Positions 23,901 to 33,373 of a stretch of DNA of 33,373 nt are shown piece after piece. The stretch's first letter is position 1, and each line of letters opens with the position of its first letter. The notes beneath the pieces were generated by a model. The model did not search any database. It was not told the DNA's origin and saw nothing but the letters and a program-made list of their open reading frames with translations. Source of the DNA: Pelomyxa schiedti (taxonomy: Eukaryota; Evosea; Pelobiontida; Pelomyxidae); assembly GCA_020536535.1 (NCBI GenBank), contig JAHLWZ010000106.1:6580-39952 (forward strand), given 5' to 3'. The position numbers and the translations under genes are program-made.

Positions 23901-25227
23901 TGGGAAGTTGTTGTGCATGGAGGAGTACTTCCTGACCTCATTCAGAAGGATCTGGACAACAACTTAGCCAACACTCACACCAAGCTTACGTATAGAAGTA
24001 ATGGGGCACACACCCAACCGCAACATCCCACTGCGGGCCTAACTTCCGCATCACACTCCAATACTGTACAAACCCACCCCACAACACAAACATCTTTGGA
24101 TACGCACATGGATATGGCAGCGGACTGGCTGTTCACCGAGTTGGACAACCAGCTCCGGCCCCTTATGTTTGATTCCCGGATTCAAGACATCGATAGTCTA
24201 CTCAAAGCACTATTTTCGTGGAGGTATAGAGTGATCTGAACTTACAGTTTTACCTTACAATCCAATAGGAAAAAAGCGGAGGAGTACTTCACAATCAAAC
24301 TCCATCTGTCAGTGGCGGAGCATGTTGTTGAACTGCACCAATTTTTATTCCGCTGCTTCTCTCGCTTTACTGCTGTTCAGCTCGTGCTGGCCATGTACAG
24401 CGGCATAACTTACACTCTTGCACCAAACCAATTGGACGAGCTGTGGAGAATTGTAGCGGCCCGGTCCGGAATCAAAGTTCCGTCCCTTCCCCCTTCAGAG
24501 TCCGCTGGCTCTACCACAACCACCACATCAACAACATCAACAGCCCCCGCTCTTCCCGCTGGGGTCTCAGTTCACGAATGGGTGATCAGCGAATACATAT
24601 CCAAGCAGGTTGCCGATGTTGGAGTTGACGGGGAGGTTCTGCTTCTGATGCGGTACTGCGACCGCCTGCATCACATCAACCTCACCGGGGCCACCACATC
24701 GTTCCGCGTGCAGTCCCACGTCTCGGAATTCTCCGTCTTGGACGGCGGCATAACCTGCTCAATGGCCGTTGCCTGCATTGCCCACCCGGAGTCTCTCCGG
24801 TCATTCAAAATGAGAGCCTGTGAGGATGCCACCAACGCGGATATCAAGGTATACATACAACCCATCCCATTCTCTCCATCCATATTTGAACTATCCACCT
24901 TATTATTATACTATCCAAACATACCCGAACTTACCCTGAAACTAGTTAATCTGCAGCAAGCTGCCGGAACTCACAGAACTCGAAGTGACAGGTAGCAGAT
25001 ACCTGACACCCGATTGCGTGGAAGACTTGCTCACGCTCAAGAACCTATCAGACCTCACGCTGTGGCTCACACCGGACGTGTCGTCGGCATCGGACACGGG
25101 TGGCCTACCGACTCTGCACCAGCTGTGCAAGACGAAGGAACCACTGAAGCAGCTAAGGCATAAACTAGGAAGGCAGCACCTACGCATCACCCTCAATGAT
25201 TGGAACACTCTGGCACCGAAGAACTGA
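17990..25227 (+). CDS. Very large RS-domain / leucine-rich-repeat protein
   Basis: Seventeen exons join in phase to 2155 residues: 17990-18871, 18922-18951, 19002-19100, 19144-19224, 19268-19465, 19512-19630, 19681-19705, 19745-19801, 19844-20019, 20064-20355, 20397-20911, 20955-21223, 21267-22303, 22341-22742, 22785-24223, 24269-24848 and 24961-25227. Residues 1-290 are basic Ser/Arg/Lys/Pro-rich, with an SR-dipeptide run near 163-186 as in splicing-factor RS domains. There is no RRM. From ~300 on, scattered leucine-rich repeats of the cysteine-containing (F-box-LRR/AMN1-like) type appear, such as CPQLELLHIT, CPEMEILILSDA and CKYLNLDDCDIT near 1405. They are interspersed with helical segments and a Pro/Ser/Thr linker (~985-1060). 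No F-box or catalytic motif is visible. RS tails usually bind RNA or SR-protein kinases in the nucleus, and LRRs bind proteins. A nuclear scaffold is inference. Confidence 0.82.
18478..18545 (+). repeat. Tandem TCCCGC/TCTCGC hexamers encoding SR dipeptides
   Basis: About eleven six-base units alternating CTCCCG and CTCTCG, coding Ser-Arg in the RS region. On the other strand the same tract reads Glu-Arg and gives a spurious long open frame. Confidence 0.9.
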
Positions 25228-25571
25228 CCCCCTATAACCCCAACCACACAATTTTGTATGTAAAAAAGAGAAGCAGATGTGAAAAATTCCAACTCAAAAA
25301 CATGCCAAACTAGTCTTCAATTTCTTCCTGACTCTTATTATAATTTCTATTCTAAGCGATCAAGTGGGATCGATTGTTTATCCAGAAACACCCCTTATGT
25401 GAAAAAGTCGAAGAAGTAATTTTCTGCAGAAAAGGAAAAAAATGAAGAAGAAATTGTGCATGCTAATAACAAGGTTTTGTTTTTTGTGCAACAAAAACAA
25501 AACACCACGAAAACACGAACATACAAACGGTTTGGGGTAATGACCTATGAAAGCCCCAAAGAAAGACCTCA
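25228..25571. other. Convergent 3' flank between the RS-LRR and surface-protein genes
   Basis: 344 bp of AT-rich sequence between two stop codons. It contains AAAAGAG and poly-A-like tracts, and no open frame or structure I can support. The two 3' untranslated regions presumably meet here. Confidence 0.4.
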
Positions 25572-27573
25572 TCAGGCTCTAATGAGCATGGAAGCCGCGG
25601 CGATGGCAACGAGGGCAACGAAGCTCGGTACAAGCTTTCCGCTTGCGGATGTAGAGAAGGAGGTGGTCTCGGACGACTCCTCCTCAGAGGACTCCTCGGA
25701 GGATTCTTCTTCGGATTCAGACTCCGACTCGGATTCGGACTCTGATTCAGACTCTGACTCGGATTCGGACTCTGATTCGGATTCAGAGGTGGATGTGGAG
25801 CGGGATGTAGATGTTGATCGGGATGTCGAGGTTGATGTGGAGTGGGAAAGAGATGCCGCAGTGCTCTCGGACTCGCTCTCAGAGAGAGAAACGGAGGTGG
25901 AGATAGAAGTAGACTCGGAGGCGCTGGTTGAAGTTGATGTGGAGTGGGACGAGGACTCCTGTGGGTAGACGGTGATGACTTCGGTGCAGGCCGGGCTCAT
26001 GTACTTGGTTGTGGTCTGAGACATAAGAACACTTGTGGGATCGTTGACTTGGCTGTCCATCTCCGCGATCAGCATGTCGGTGGTGGTATAGGTGGTGCCA
26101 GTGGTCCAGATGGTGAAGTCAACTGTGAGGCAGACATCCGTCTCGCTTGAGGACTCCAGAGAACCGGCGGTGGATGTGGAAGTAGAGGTAGATACTGAAC
26201 CAGAGTTCGAGTTGGAAACAGAGTTGGAAGTGGAGGTGGATGGGGAATGGGATTCGGATGCAGAGTCGGAGTTGGAGTTGGAAACAGAAGTGGAGGTAGA
26301 GGTCGAAGTCGAGTGGGAGGACTCGGACACGGAGTGGGAGGATTCGGATACAGAGGCGGAAGATGAAGCGGAGGATGACGGGCTGACGGAGGTAGAGATA
26401 GACGAGGACAGAGACGAAGAAAGGGAGAGTGATTGTGAAGACAGCGAGGCGGAGATGGAGCTGTCAGCCCTAAGGTCCCTCGGAAGCAGCGCTGGTGATC
26501 CCTCCGAGGAAGAGGTAGATTCGGTGGTGGGAGAAGCCTCCGAAACTGAACTGGAAACGGAAACAGTTACAGAAGTAGGTGAAGACTCCGAGACAGAGGT
26601 GGAGGTGGAGACTGAATCAAGCCCAGAGGGAGACTCTACAACAGAGGTAGAGGTGGAGGTGGAATCAAGTCCAGACGTAGACTCGACGACAGAGGTAGAC
26701 TCGACGACAGAGGTAGACTCAACTCCAGAGGTAGACTCGACGACAGAGGTCGAGGTGGAGGTGGAGGTAGTCCCAGACGGTGACTCGACTGTTGAGCCAG
26801 AAGTCGAAATTGACCCAGAGTACGAATACGAGGGGATGCTGCTGCAGGGTAGTACAGTAACTGACGCGATATCGATGTTTGCCTCGGGAACACTGAAGGC
26901 AACGGACAAATCGGTCTTGAACTGGGCCCCAAAGCCGACGAGTAACGTGGAGGCTAGAAGCACACTTAAACAAGGGAAATAAGATGCGAACGAAACATAC
27001 GCATATCCAACAGGCAGGTACCGAACTCGACACCTTCCTCAGCACCCGATGTAGAGGTCGAGAGGGAGTCGGAGGCAGGGGTAGAAGTGGAGGTGGAGGT
27101 GGAGGTGGAGGTGGAGAGGGAGGCAGAGAGAGAGAAGGGCGATCCAGAATCGGAAGTAGAAAGAGAGACTGAACCTGAGGTTGATCCGGAAGTGGAGGTA
27201 GATGTTGATGTTGAACCCGACGATGATTGAGAAACAGAGTGAGATGATTCCGATGTAGAATGGGAGCTAGAGTAAGAACCGGACTCCGATGACGAGGAAG
27301 TAGAGTGCGATGATTCAGAAATAGAGGACGAAGCAGAGGACGACAGAGACAGAGACGAGCTCGACGTCGACTGGCTTGAAAGTGATATGCTCATAGACGA
27401 GTCTATTGTTTAGTTTTGGTGTTAAGTATTTTACTTTTTAAAACGTTTTTTTGGGGCTATGTGAAACGACAACGCGCGGCACGATTAGGGAAATTAAAAA
27501 AAAAACGAAAAAAAGTACCTTGGGCAAGGGCAACGATTACCAACAAGAATAACACGACGATAGATCTCCGCAT
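25572..27573 (-). CDS. Secreted Ser/Thr-rich surface protein, probably GPI-anchored
   Basis: Exons (minus) 27573-27519, 27402-27022 and 26953-25572 join in phase to 605 residues. Exon 1 encodes a signal peptide, MRRSIVVLFLLVIVALAQ, which fixes the start. A Ser/Thr-rich mucin-like region (19-140) leads to a short segment (~140-190) with FGAQFKTDLSVAFSVP and a cysteine. After more Ser/Thr/Glu-rich repeats (SVVESTS type) comes a second non-repetitive segment with two cysteines (DVCLTVDFTIW ... ACTEVITVYP). Then comes a Ser-Glu dipeptide run. The last ~22 residues are a small-residue site (SASG) and a hydrophobic tail ending at the stop, the pattern of a GPI-attachment signal. Expected to be heavily O-glycosylated at the cell surface: wall, adhesion or cyst coat. 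A plain C-terminal membrane anchor is the alternative. Confidence 0.85.
25677..25800. repeat. Degenerate hexamer tract coding Ser-Glu dipeptides
   Basis: Repeats of GACTCGGATTCG-type hexamers. On the coding minus strand they give Ser-Glu repeated, then acidic clusters. On the plus strand the same bases read Asp-Ser and produce a false open frame. Confidence 0.85.
27085..27117. repeat. (GGAGGT)n hexamer repeat
   Basis: Five to six GGAGGT units. On the coding minus strand these are alternating Thr and Ser codons inside the surface-protein gene. Confidence 0.85.
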
Positions 27574-27870
27574 CTTACGGTTTTTTATTCGATGCAACGA
27601 GTGTTGTTGTGTCGCTGAACGCTTCGGCGTTGGTTGTTTTTTTTGTTTAGTTTATGTTTTTGGGCAGCGGTTTGGGCTTTCTAAAAAAAAAAATCAACGC
27701 TTTCAAGGAAGGTCATTCGCCACGTAAGTGTACACAAATGAGAAAAAAAAACAATTGCTTTTCTGAAATCAACACCCAAAAAAAGGTGTTACCTTGTTTG
27801 CTTTAGGGGAAATGTAGTTTGATTCTCACAGACAGTGCCTACGACAGCCGATTCAGATTTGCACAATGGA

Positions 27871-28953
27871 TCATTCATCAACACTCATGTGCGGGCACAA
27901 GACAAGTGGCTGGATGAGCTGAAAGGGTACGGCGTGAGTGGGAATTTAAACGGTTTTAGGGCGTGTGTGCTTCAGGTGGATTATGGGCGGAAACAGACAG
28001 TGATACATACTGATTTTCGGGCTTCTGGACCTAATAGAATTTCCACAAGCTTCAAAGCAAACTCCATTGAAGTTCCTGGACCCCGGCTTGTTATCAAATT
28101 ACCATGAACCTGCCAGAAGTAATCCTCTTTTAAACCATCATTTGACTATCAAAAAGAAAAAGAAAAAAGGAATTTACGGGTGGAGCTTACCACTACTCTA
28201 GACGCAATAGTAGCATCATCCATTCCAATGCCACTGAGTTCAGCAGCAAAATTTGGGTGACATGTCGCTTTGTGTCCTTCCCTGTTGTACAAATAAATGA
28301 AGGAAAGCCAAGAGTGGTTATCAACACACAAAAGTCCATGGGTTTTGAGAACAACAACAGGCGCTGCACAGATAGCAGCGATGAGCCTGTAGAAAAAAAA
28401 CCATCGTTATCTAGTAACTTAATCTTCCATTAAACTTAAACTGCACACCCCATCTTTGCATTATGCGCCAACAGTATTTGCTTCAAACACTCCGAATCCC
28501 GAAGGTTATTGCAACCTAATAGGTATAGTTAGTTACTTAATGTAACTTGATCAAGTACAGCAGAATGCAGTCACCCTCACATAGCAGTTTTTTTTTTTTT
28601 TTTTTACTATCTTGTATCGAGCGTGTGTATATCACTTTCAACTAACATTCATGCGTTTGCGTTTGAGTTTGAGTTGTGAGTGAATATGTAGAATACATAG
28701 AACAACCGGGCATGCCGCCGGGCAGCACGAGCATGTCGTAGTCGACGCCCACGCACGCGGCCACGTCGACGTCGGGCACCACGACGAGGCCGCGGGACAG
28801 CCGCACCGGCGACATCGGCGGCGCCGAGACCGACGCCACGGTGACCTCCACCCCAGCCCGCCGCAGCACCGCCACCGCCGTCGCCATCTCCACGTCCTCC
28901 GTCCCGGTCGCAATGAAGACGGCCACCGTTTTCTTCCTGGCCGCTGCTGCCAT
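27871..28953 (-). CDS. DJ1: DJ-1/PARK7-like protein of the DJ-1/PfpI superfamily
   Basis: Exons (minus) 28953-28707, 28515-28449, 28386-28330, 28281-28191, 28109-28011 and 27918-27871 join in phase to 202 residues (DJ-1 proteins are usually ~185-200). Residues [15 protein letters not shown] begin the Rossmann-like fold, with E22 in the place of human E18. [15 protein letters not shown] and LIAAICAAP (nucleophile Cys near 111) follow, then GHKATCHP and [16 protein letters not shown], all in family order. The conserved Cys/Glu pair supports redox sensing or glyoxalase/deglycase-type chemistry in the cytosol; which one is not decided by sequence. The final exon adds 15 residues ([10 protein letters not shown]...) beyond the usual core and is less certain. 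The first exon is strongly GC-rich. Confidence 0.93.
28588..28605. repeat. Run of 18 T in DJ-1 intron 1
   Basis: A homopolymer inside the 191-nt first intron of the DJ-1 gene. On the coding strand it is poly-A. A length error in assembly is likely at such a site but would not affect coding. Confidence 0.9.
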
Positions 28954-29140
28954 CTTGTCTTCTTTTTTACTATGTTATTTTTTTTAAATTGATGGGTTGG
29001 TGATTGGTGATTTTTTTTTTGGTGGCGAACCGTCGCGTGGCGTTGGAAGTATTATTACGTGGCAAGGCTTGAGCCAGTTTATAGTTACACTTGTGATAGA
29101 GGGAAGCTGTGGGATTATGGGGTGATATGGGGGATGCATT

Positions 29141-30464
29141 TTAGTGCCGGTTGGGATTCTTGCTGTCTGCTGCTGATTTTGCGGCTTTCGCGGCCTCTAT
29201 TGCGTTGATGGTTGCAGTGGTTGTGGTCTGGGTCTTGTGTGTTGCTGCAGATATGGCGGTACTGGCCTGGTGCTCGGCCGCATCAAAGTCCTTCCGTGCT
29301 GCTGTGACTGCTCCCACAATCCGGTCACGTTGCCGGGCTTTGCGGGTCACCTCTCTCTCGAAGGAGCCGTTGTCCACGTGTTGCTGTGGGTATGTGAGTT
29401 TTGGAGAAGCGAGAAATCGTTGTTTGTGTTGAGGAAAAGATTGTACTTGGTAGTCGGAAAGTGCATGGGTAGCGCGGTTAATAAAGTCAACTGCTCTGGC
29501 TGATGCACTGAAACCGGCCTGGATCGCTGTTATATCTTGTCTTACTTGCTGTGAGGCATCAGCGGCTCTTATGCCATTCAACCGTTCAATGGCGTGCTAT
29601 TGCGGGTTAGTTTTATTGTGAAGCTGCGCTGATGTAAATAAATGATACTGTCAGTCTGTGAAGATGCCGTTCTGATCGAGGGAGAATTTTGGATAGCTGT
29701 TCTTCTATAACCATGGAACCCAGCCGGGAGTCAATGTCCCCACTGGTGGAATTCACCTTCTCCACAAACTCGTGGACCTGAATTTGGGTTATGGTCAGGA
29801 AATAAACTTGTAAAGAGAGTTACCTCCTGGAAAGTCTTGTCAAAGCCCTTTGCCACTAGACCCTTGAGTACTTCCAGAAAACGTTTCCACCATCGCATAA
29901 CAACATGCGGCTCTAAAGGCACAACCATAAGCACATCAAAAAGCAAAAGGCCTTCCAACCAGGAAGTTTGCTCGGGTCGCTTAAATCCAACTCTCCATCT
30001 TCCTCTCCAATATCATCACCACCCTCCTCCTCCTCTTCATTCTCATTCTCATTCCCATCATCGTCATCGTCATCCTCAGGCTCAATCTCCTCCTCGTTTT
30101 CGTCATTGTCGCGGTCACTGTCACTGCCAAGTTCAATTTCGCCGCCATCGATGGCACTATGAGTATGCAGCGTTGATGACATTGTGAGATAGCTCTCTAC
30201 TCGGTGGTACATCTTGGCTGCGGATTGCAGGTTCCTTGCCGCGGTTCGCGCATTTGGCGATGAACCTTGGTTCTCCAGTGACATTAATGAAAGGATGGCG
30301 TTCCCTCTGGCAATGTAAGCCTCTGTTTCTCTGCATCAGAAAAAGAGAAAGCAGTTAAGGAAAGAGCACGTAATCGAGGAAGGAAGGAAAAAGAGAAACA
30401 AGAACGACCACTTTGTTGTCGAAGAGCAAGCCCGGTCCATTAGATCTCTGTCGTTTCGTCGCAT
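29141..30464 (-). CDS. Orphan acidic, helical/coiled-coil protein
   Basis: Exons (minus) 30464-30412, 30330-29960, 29912-29824, 29777-29649 and 29596-29141 join in phase to 365 residues. I do not recognise the family. Residues 1-75 look helical, with RGNAILSLMSLENQG. Residues ~79-131 are a strongly acidic Asp/Glu run. Then comes a Trp-containing helix, VVMRWWKRFLEVLKGL, and a long Ala/Gln/Arg-rich helical region to the end without Pro-Gly breaks. There is no signal peptide, membrane segment or SNARE-like heptad with a central Gln/Arg that I can see. A cytosolic scaffold or BAR-like helical bundle is possible but not shown. The start is the ATG whose short exon keeps phase with the next. The gene is divergent from AP-4 mu with a 189-bp gap. 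Confidence 0.72.
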
Positions 30465-30653
30465 CTCCGAACTTTTTTCTTTTTTTTTTTGTTCAGTGAT
30501 CTGGTATCCAAAGGATCTCCAGTTTCCATACTTGAGCGCCCAAACCAAGGAGTGGTAGTTGCCAGCTGTCGGTTTTCAACCCGGTTTTAACTCCCGTCAA
30601 AGTGCTCTTTCATCAAAGAAACAGCAGGGCGAAAAGAGGGAGACCATCACGGC
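30465..30653. promoter_or_regulatory. Short divergent promoter, acidic coiled-coil gene / AP-4 mu
   Basis: Only 189 bp separate the two ATGs, so both promoters and leaders must lie here. There is a T-rich run at about 30475-30490 and no clear TATA box. The AP-4 mu side is A/G-rich just before its ATG. Confidence 0.4.
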
Positions 30654-32651
30654 ATGGCATTCTCGCAGGTGTTTGTTGTCAATTCTCGTGGGGAGACCAT
30701 CATATTTAGAGACTGTACACTCCCATCCCCCTTCCCACAATTCGTTGTTATCCAGCACAAACCTGCAAATCTATTTGATGTGTTGTTTTTCCTTTTGGCT
30801 GTTCCTTATTTTTGAAAGATAGGGGAGATGTGCCCAAGACCACGTCTGAAGTTTTCTTCAGGGAAGTCATTGCCTCGAAATCGGATCCCCCTCCCAGCCT
30901 GGTTCCTATCCCATAATCTCTATGAGATGGAATAATAGGGACACCCACACACTAAGTATTTCATATATACAAAAACTCAAAACAAATAGGATTAGTGTTA
31001 ACAACACTCCACAACGTAGAACATTGATGGAATAAACTACAATTATGTGAGGCAGAAGGGACTGTACTGGGTTCTAACTAGCGTGGCTAATGTATCACCT
31101 TCGCATGCCGCTGAGCTTCTTTGTTCACTCGAGGTGCTTGTGAGGACACAGTGCGGAGTTTCAAGCGAGGAATCATTGAGAAGGAATGCGGCACTGGTGT
31201 ATGAACTGCTGGACGAAGCGATTGATTTTGGATATCCACAGTCCACCACCAGTGATTCTCTTCGCGCTTGTATTTGTAATACTCCAGCAGAAGTAGGAGT
31301 CCCCACTCTAAGCTCTGAGAAGCGGGTGTGTAATTGGAACAGTGTCACTTTACGAGCACTTAAACCTTAAGAAGGTGATAGACATTATTGCTGCCCAAGC
31401 TCCGAGTGTCATTGAGCGACTCTCAGGAGGTAGTGCTGTCTCTACCTCAGTGAAATCAGCGCAAAGGCCTGTTACAGCTCCTTCAACAAAGAAGGAGGTA
31501 TTCGTTGATCTGTCTGAGAGGTTAACTGTAACACTATCCGCTACGGTATTATCATTACTTTGATTGGAAGAAACCAACATTATTTACAGGGTCAGACAGT
31601 GGCAGCTCAGGTAGATGGAAATGTAACTATGAGAAATTTCCTTTCAAGTGTACCGGACGTGTTTCTTTCCCTCAATGAAGACCTTGTACTTGGAAGTACC
31701 ACTGGGCGGTCTAGAGGTAACTCTTCAGGGTGAAGTTTTTGTTCACTTAACTGTGCTAGTATCCGGAAGTACTATTCTTGATGACTGCAATTTCCATGAA
31801 TGCGTAAATTCCGAGAACTTTGAAAGAGATAAAACTATTTCCTTCTCTCCCCCACCTGGTAATTTTGATCTCCAAACACCGCCATGTCCTAAGAGCATTA
31901 CAGGGGAGATTGTCGTTATGAGATATCGAATCGACAATGTTGATCATCTGCCATTTCACATATCCCCGTTTGTGGAAGAGGTATCTCCAACAAAAATAGA
32001 TTTGACCATACAGGTGACCAATTGCGGCACTCGCCTTATTCCACCCACCTAACTTGAGTGTAGATCACAGCGGATATGCCTGCCCAGAAGCATGCCTCAA
32101 ATGTTGTACTTCAATGCCCAGTTCCAAAATCAACTTCCAAGTATCAACTACATACTCGGCCTAATTTCCCAACCATTCCTTAGTGTCTTCTTTCAGACCC
32201 AAAGTGGCACAACTGAGTTTTCACCAATGCAAGGTGCCATTCTATGGAAAATAAAGCGGCTCCCGGGTGAGTCGGAACACACACTTCGTGCAAAGGTGTG
32301 CATGATCTATGACTTTTTTTTAAACCTTCTACTGTTACCCTTAACCTTCACTTTCACAGCTCACCACAGAAAGCCCAATTGTTGGAGCAGTAAAGAAAGA
32401 AATCGGACCCATAACGTAAGCATCGCGAGCCCTTTCCAAACAACTTACCAACCCACAGAATGTCATTTGACATCCCTCAATGGAACTGCACAAACGTTGC
32501 TATAAGGTTGGCGCAATGATATTATTCGTGAAAGACTTAGGCAATCTTCTCTCCTCATAGGAACCTGAACGTTGATGATCACACCGCCAAAGGGCCTTAC
32601 CGTTGGATAAGGATTATCACAACCTCACAATCCTATGTACGTCGGCTATGA
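30654..32651 (+). CDS. AP4M1: AP-4 adaptor complex mu subunit
   Basis: Exons 30654-30714, 30819-30901, 31020-31325, 31372-31545, 31590-31716, 31760-31858, 31904-32013, 32064-32140, 32184-32295, 32360-32415, 32459-32506 and 32561-32651 join in phase to 447 residues, the normal length of an adaptor mu chain. The N-terminal longin-like domain shows FVVNSRGETIIFRDYRGD, SEVFFREV, NVSP and ALVYELLDEAIDFGYPQ. The C-terminal mu-homology domain shows FVDLSERLTV, FHECVNSENFERD, PPPGEIVVMRYRI, LPGESEHTLRAK and a final YRWIRIITTSQSYVRRL. The PPPGE-VVMRYRI and FGYPQ features fit AP-4 better than AP-1 or AP-2. Role: cargo recognition (Tyr-based signals) at the trans-Golgi network in a clathrin-independent adaptor. 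The 45-nt gap 31859-31903 is open in frame, but splicing it restores the family alignment. Confidence 0.93.
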
Positions 32652-32929
32652 TTATATACGTTATTATATACTGTACTTCCTCCCAAACAAAGCCACTGTA
32701 ATGAGTGATGAAAGTTTTTTCTTAACCACTACTCACAACTGTGGTGGCCATTATTCTACCCACAGTGCTTGTGCCCACTCAGGCGTGCATCACTTCCGAG
32801 AAAACTTTTCGGGGGTTTAATAAACGAAACAAGATCATGTGGCTGAATAAAATAATCAACAGACCGGAACGCTGTCATTTTCGTTATCGTCGCTCAGGAT
32901 CGGCGGTCTGGTGTTTTTTTTATTCAGCC

Positions 32930-33373
32930 ATGTCGCGGTTCGACACACATTCGCTGTTCAAGGGTAAGAAGGAGAGATAAAACAAAATTGAATGATGGGA
33001 CCATGGTGGCGATGAACAACAACTAACGATGGTGTGCCGGTTTTTTTCCTCCATTACTACGACCATGTTTCCAGCACACCCGTGGCACGGTATGTGTTGC
33101 CTGTTTTGGCTTGGTTTTTAAAATGTTGATCGCACCGCGTGTCGTTGCAATGATGGGTTTTGTTATTTTTATTTTTAGTATTGTGTTGTTGTGGACAATA
33201 ATAAAGTATCAATATCTCTGTAGGCGTACCTATTGGAAACAAGGCACCCAGTGTTGTGACCGCTTTTATTGAGATGGTTCCTTCTGACTCGGTGAAGGTT
33301 TGTGCTGTGCCACATGCAACATCGTTCTGATGTATTTCTTTTTTATGTTGCTGCAAACAGTATGAAGTGGACA
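32930..33373 (+). CDS. PPA: Soluble family I inorganic pyrophosphatase, 5' part, cut by window end
   Basis: Exons 32930-32963, 33075-33089, 33224-33297 and 33361-beyond 33373 keep phase. The second is a 15-nt microexon coding most of the HPWH motif. Visible protein: MSRFDTHSLFKAHPWHGVP, then IGNKAPSVVTAFIEMVPSDS, then VKYEVD at the border. HPWH-x-x-P-x-G and the I/VE-x-P...VKYE/KYEVD pattern are the hallmarks of cytosolic pyrophosphatase (diphosphate to two phosphates, Mg-dependent). The catalytic Asp cluster (DxDPxD) lies downstream, outside the window. Introns here are longer (111, 134 and 63 nt) than most in the window. Confidence 0.88.

Noticed and set aside
25456-26982. Plus-strand Asp/Glu/Val-rich open frames of 170 and 296 codons
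   Set aside because: Antisense of Ser/Thr codons in the surface-protein gene. They lack splice continuity, a signal peptide and any motif, while the minus-strand frame has a signal peptide and a GPI-type tail.
27835-28107. 90-codon plus-strand open frame
   Set aside because: Antisense to DJ-1 exons 5 and 6; the minus strand shows the family motif [10 protein letters not shown], which settles the strand.

Overview
The window is nuclear DNA from a gene-dense, intron-rich unicellular eukaryote. Genes on both strands are cut by many short GT-AG introns. Most introns are 37-65 nt, 41 nt recurs at least nine times, and some carry a TACTAAC/CTAA-type branch site. All three standard stop codons are used. 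Single-copy eukaryotic genes are present (AP-4 mu, DJ-1, soluble inorganic pyrophosphatase, polyubiquitin). I cannot place the lineage from sequence alone. The ubiquitin units carry P19, S22, E24, Q28 and A57 and have no residue inserted between units, which argues against Cercozoa/Foraminifera. Exons were placed by hand, requiring GT-AG (rarely GC-AG) borders, unbroken reading phase from ATG to stop, and family-motif continuity.

Layout. 1-630: an unassigned gene end and a short tandem repeat. 631-2465 (+): an orphan Ser/Thr-rich coiled-coil protein. 2552-6759 (-): a 1184-aa multi-pass membrane protein with a C-terminal RING. 7128-9151 (-): polyubiquitin, eight units, the last ending without RGG. 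9482-11420 (+): a vWA plus U-box protein, divergent from polyubiquitin across 330 bp. 11507-15962 (-): a PEP-synthase/rifampicin-phosphotransferase-like dikinase with a C-terminal RING finger. 16510-17444 (+): a GNAT acetyltransferase. 17990-25227 (+): a 2155-aa protein joining an RS-rich N terminus to leucine-rich repeats. 25572-27573 (-): a secreted, probably GPI-anchored Ser/Thr-rich surface protein. 27871-28953 (-): DJ-1. 29141-30464 (-): an acidic coiled-coil orphan. 30654-32651 (+): AP-4 mu. 32930 to the window end (+): the start of inorganic pyrophosphatase.

The most notable part is the first 16 kb. Four of the first five assigned genes belong to the ubiquitin pathway: membrane RING protein, ubiquitin precursor, vWA-U-box protein and dikinase-RING protein. 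The two RING domains have identical cysteine/histidine spacing up to the seventh ligand, and both sit at the extreme C terminus. The dikinase-RING fusion keeps the visible ATP-binding motifs and the phosphohistidine loop, so it could couple phosphoryl transfer to ubiquitination. That coupling is inference. Proximity need not mean a shared pathway.
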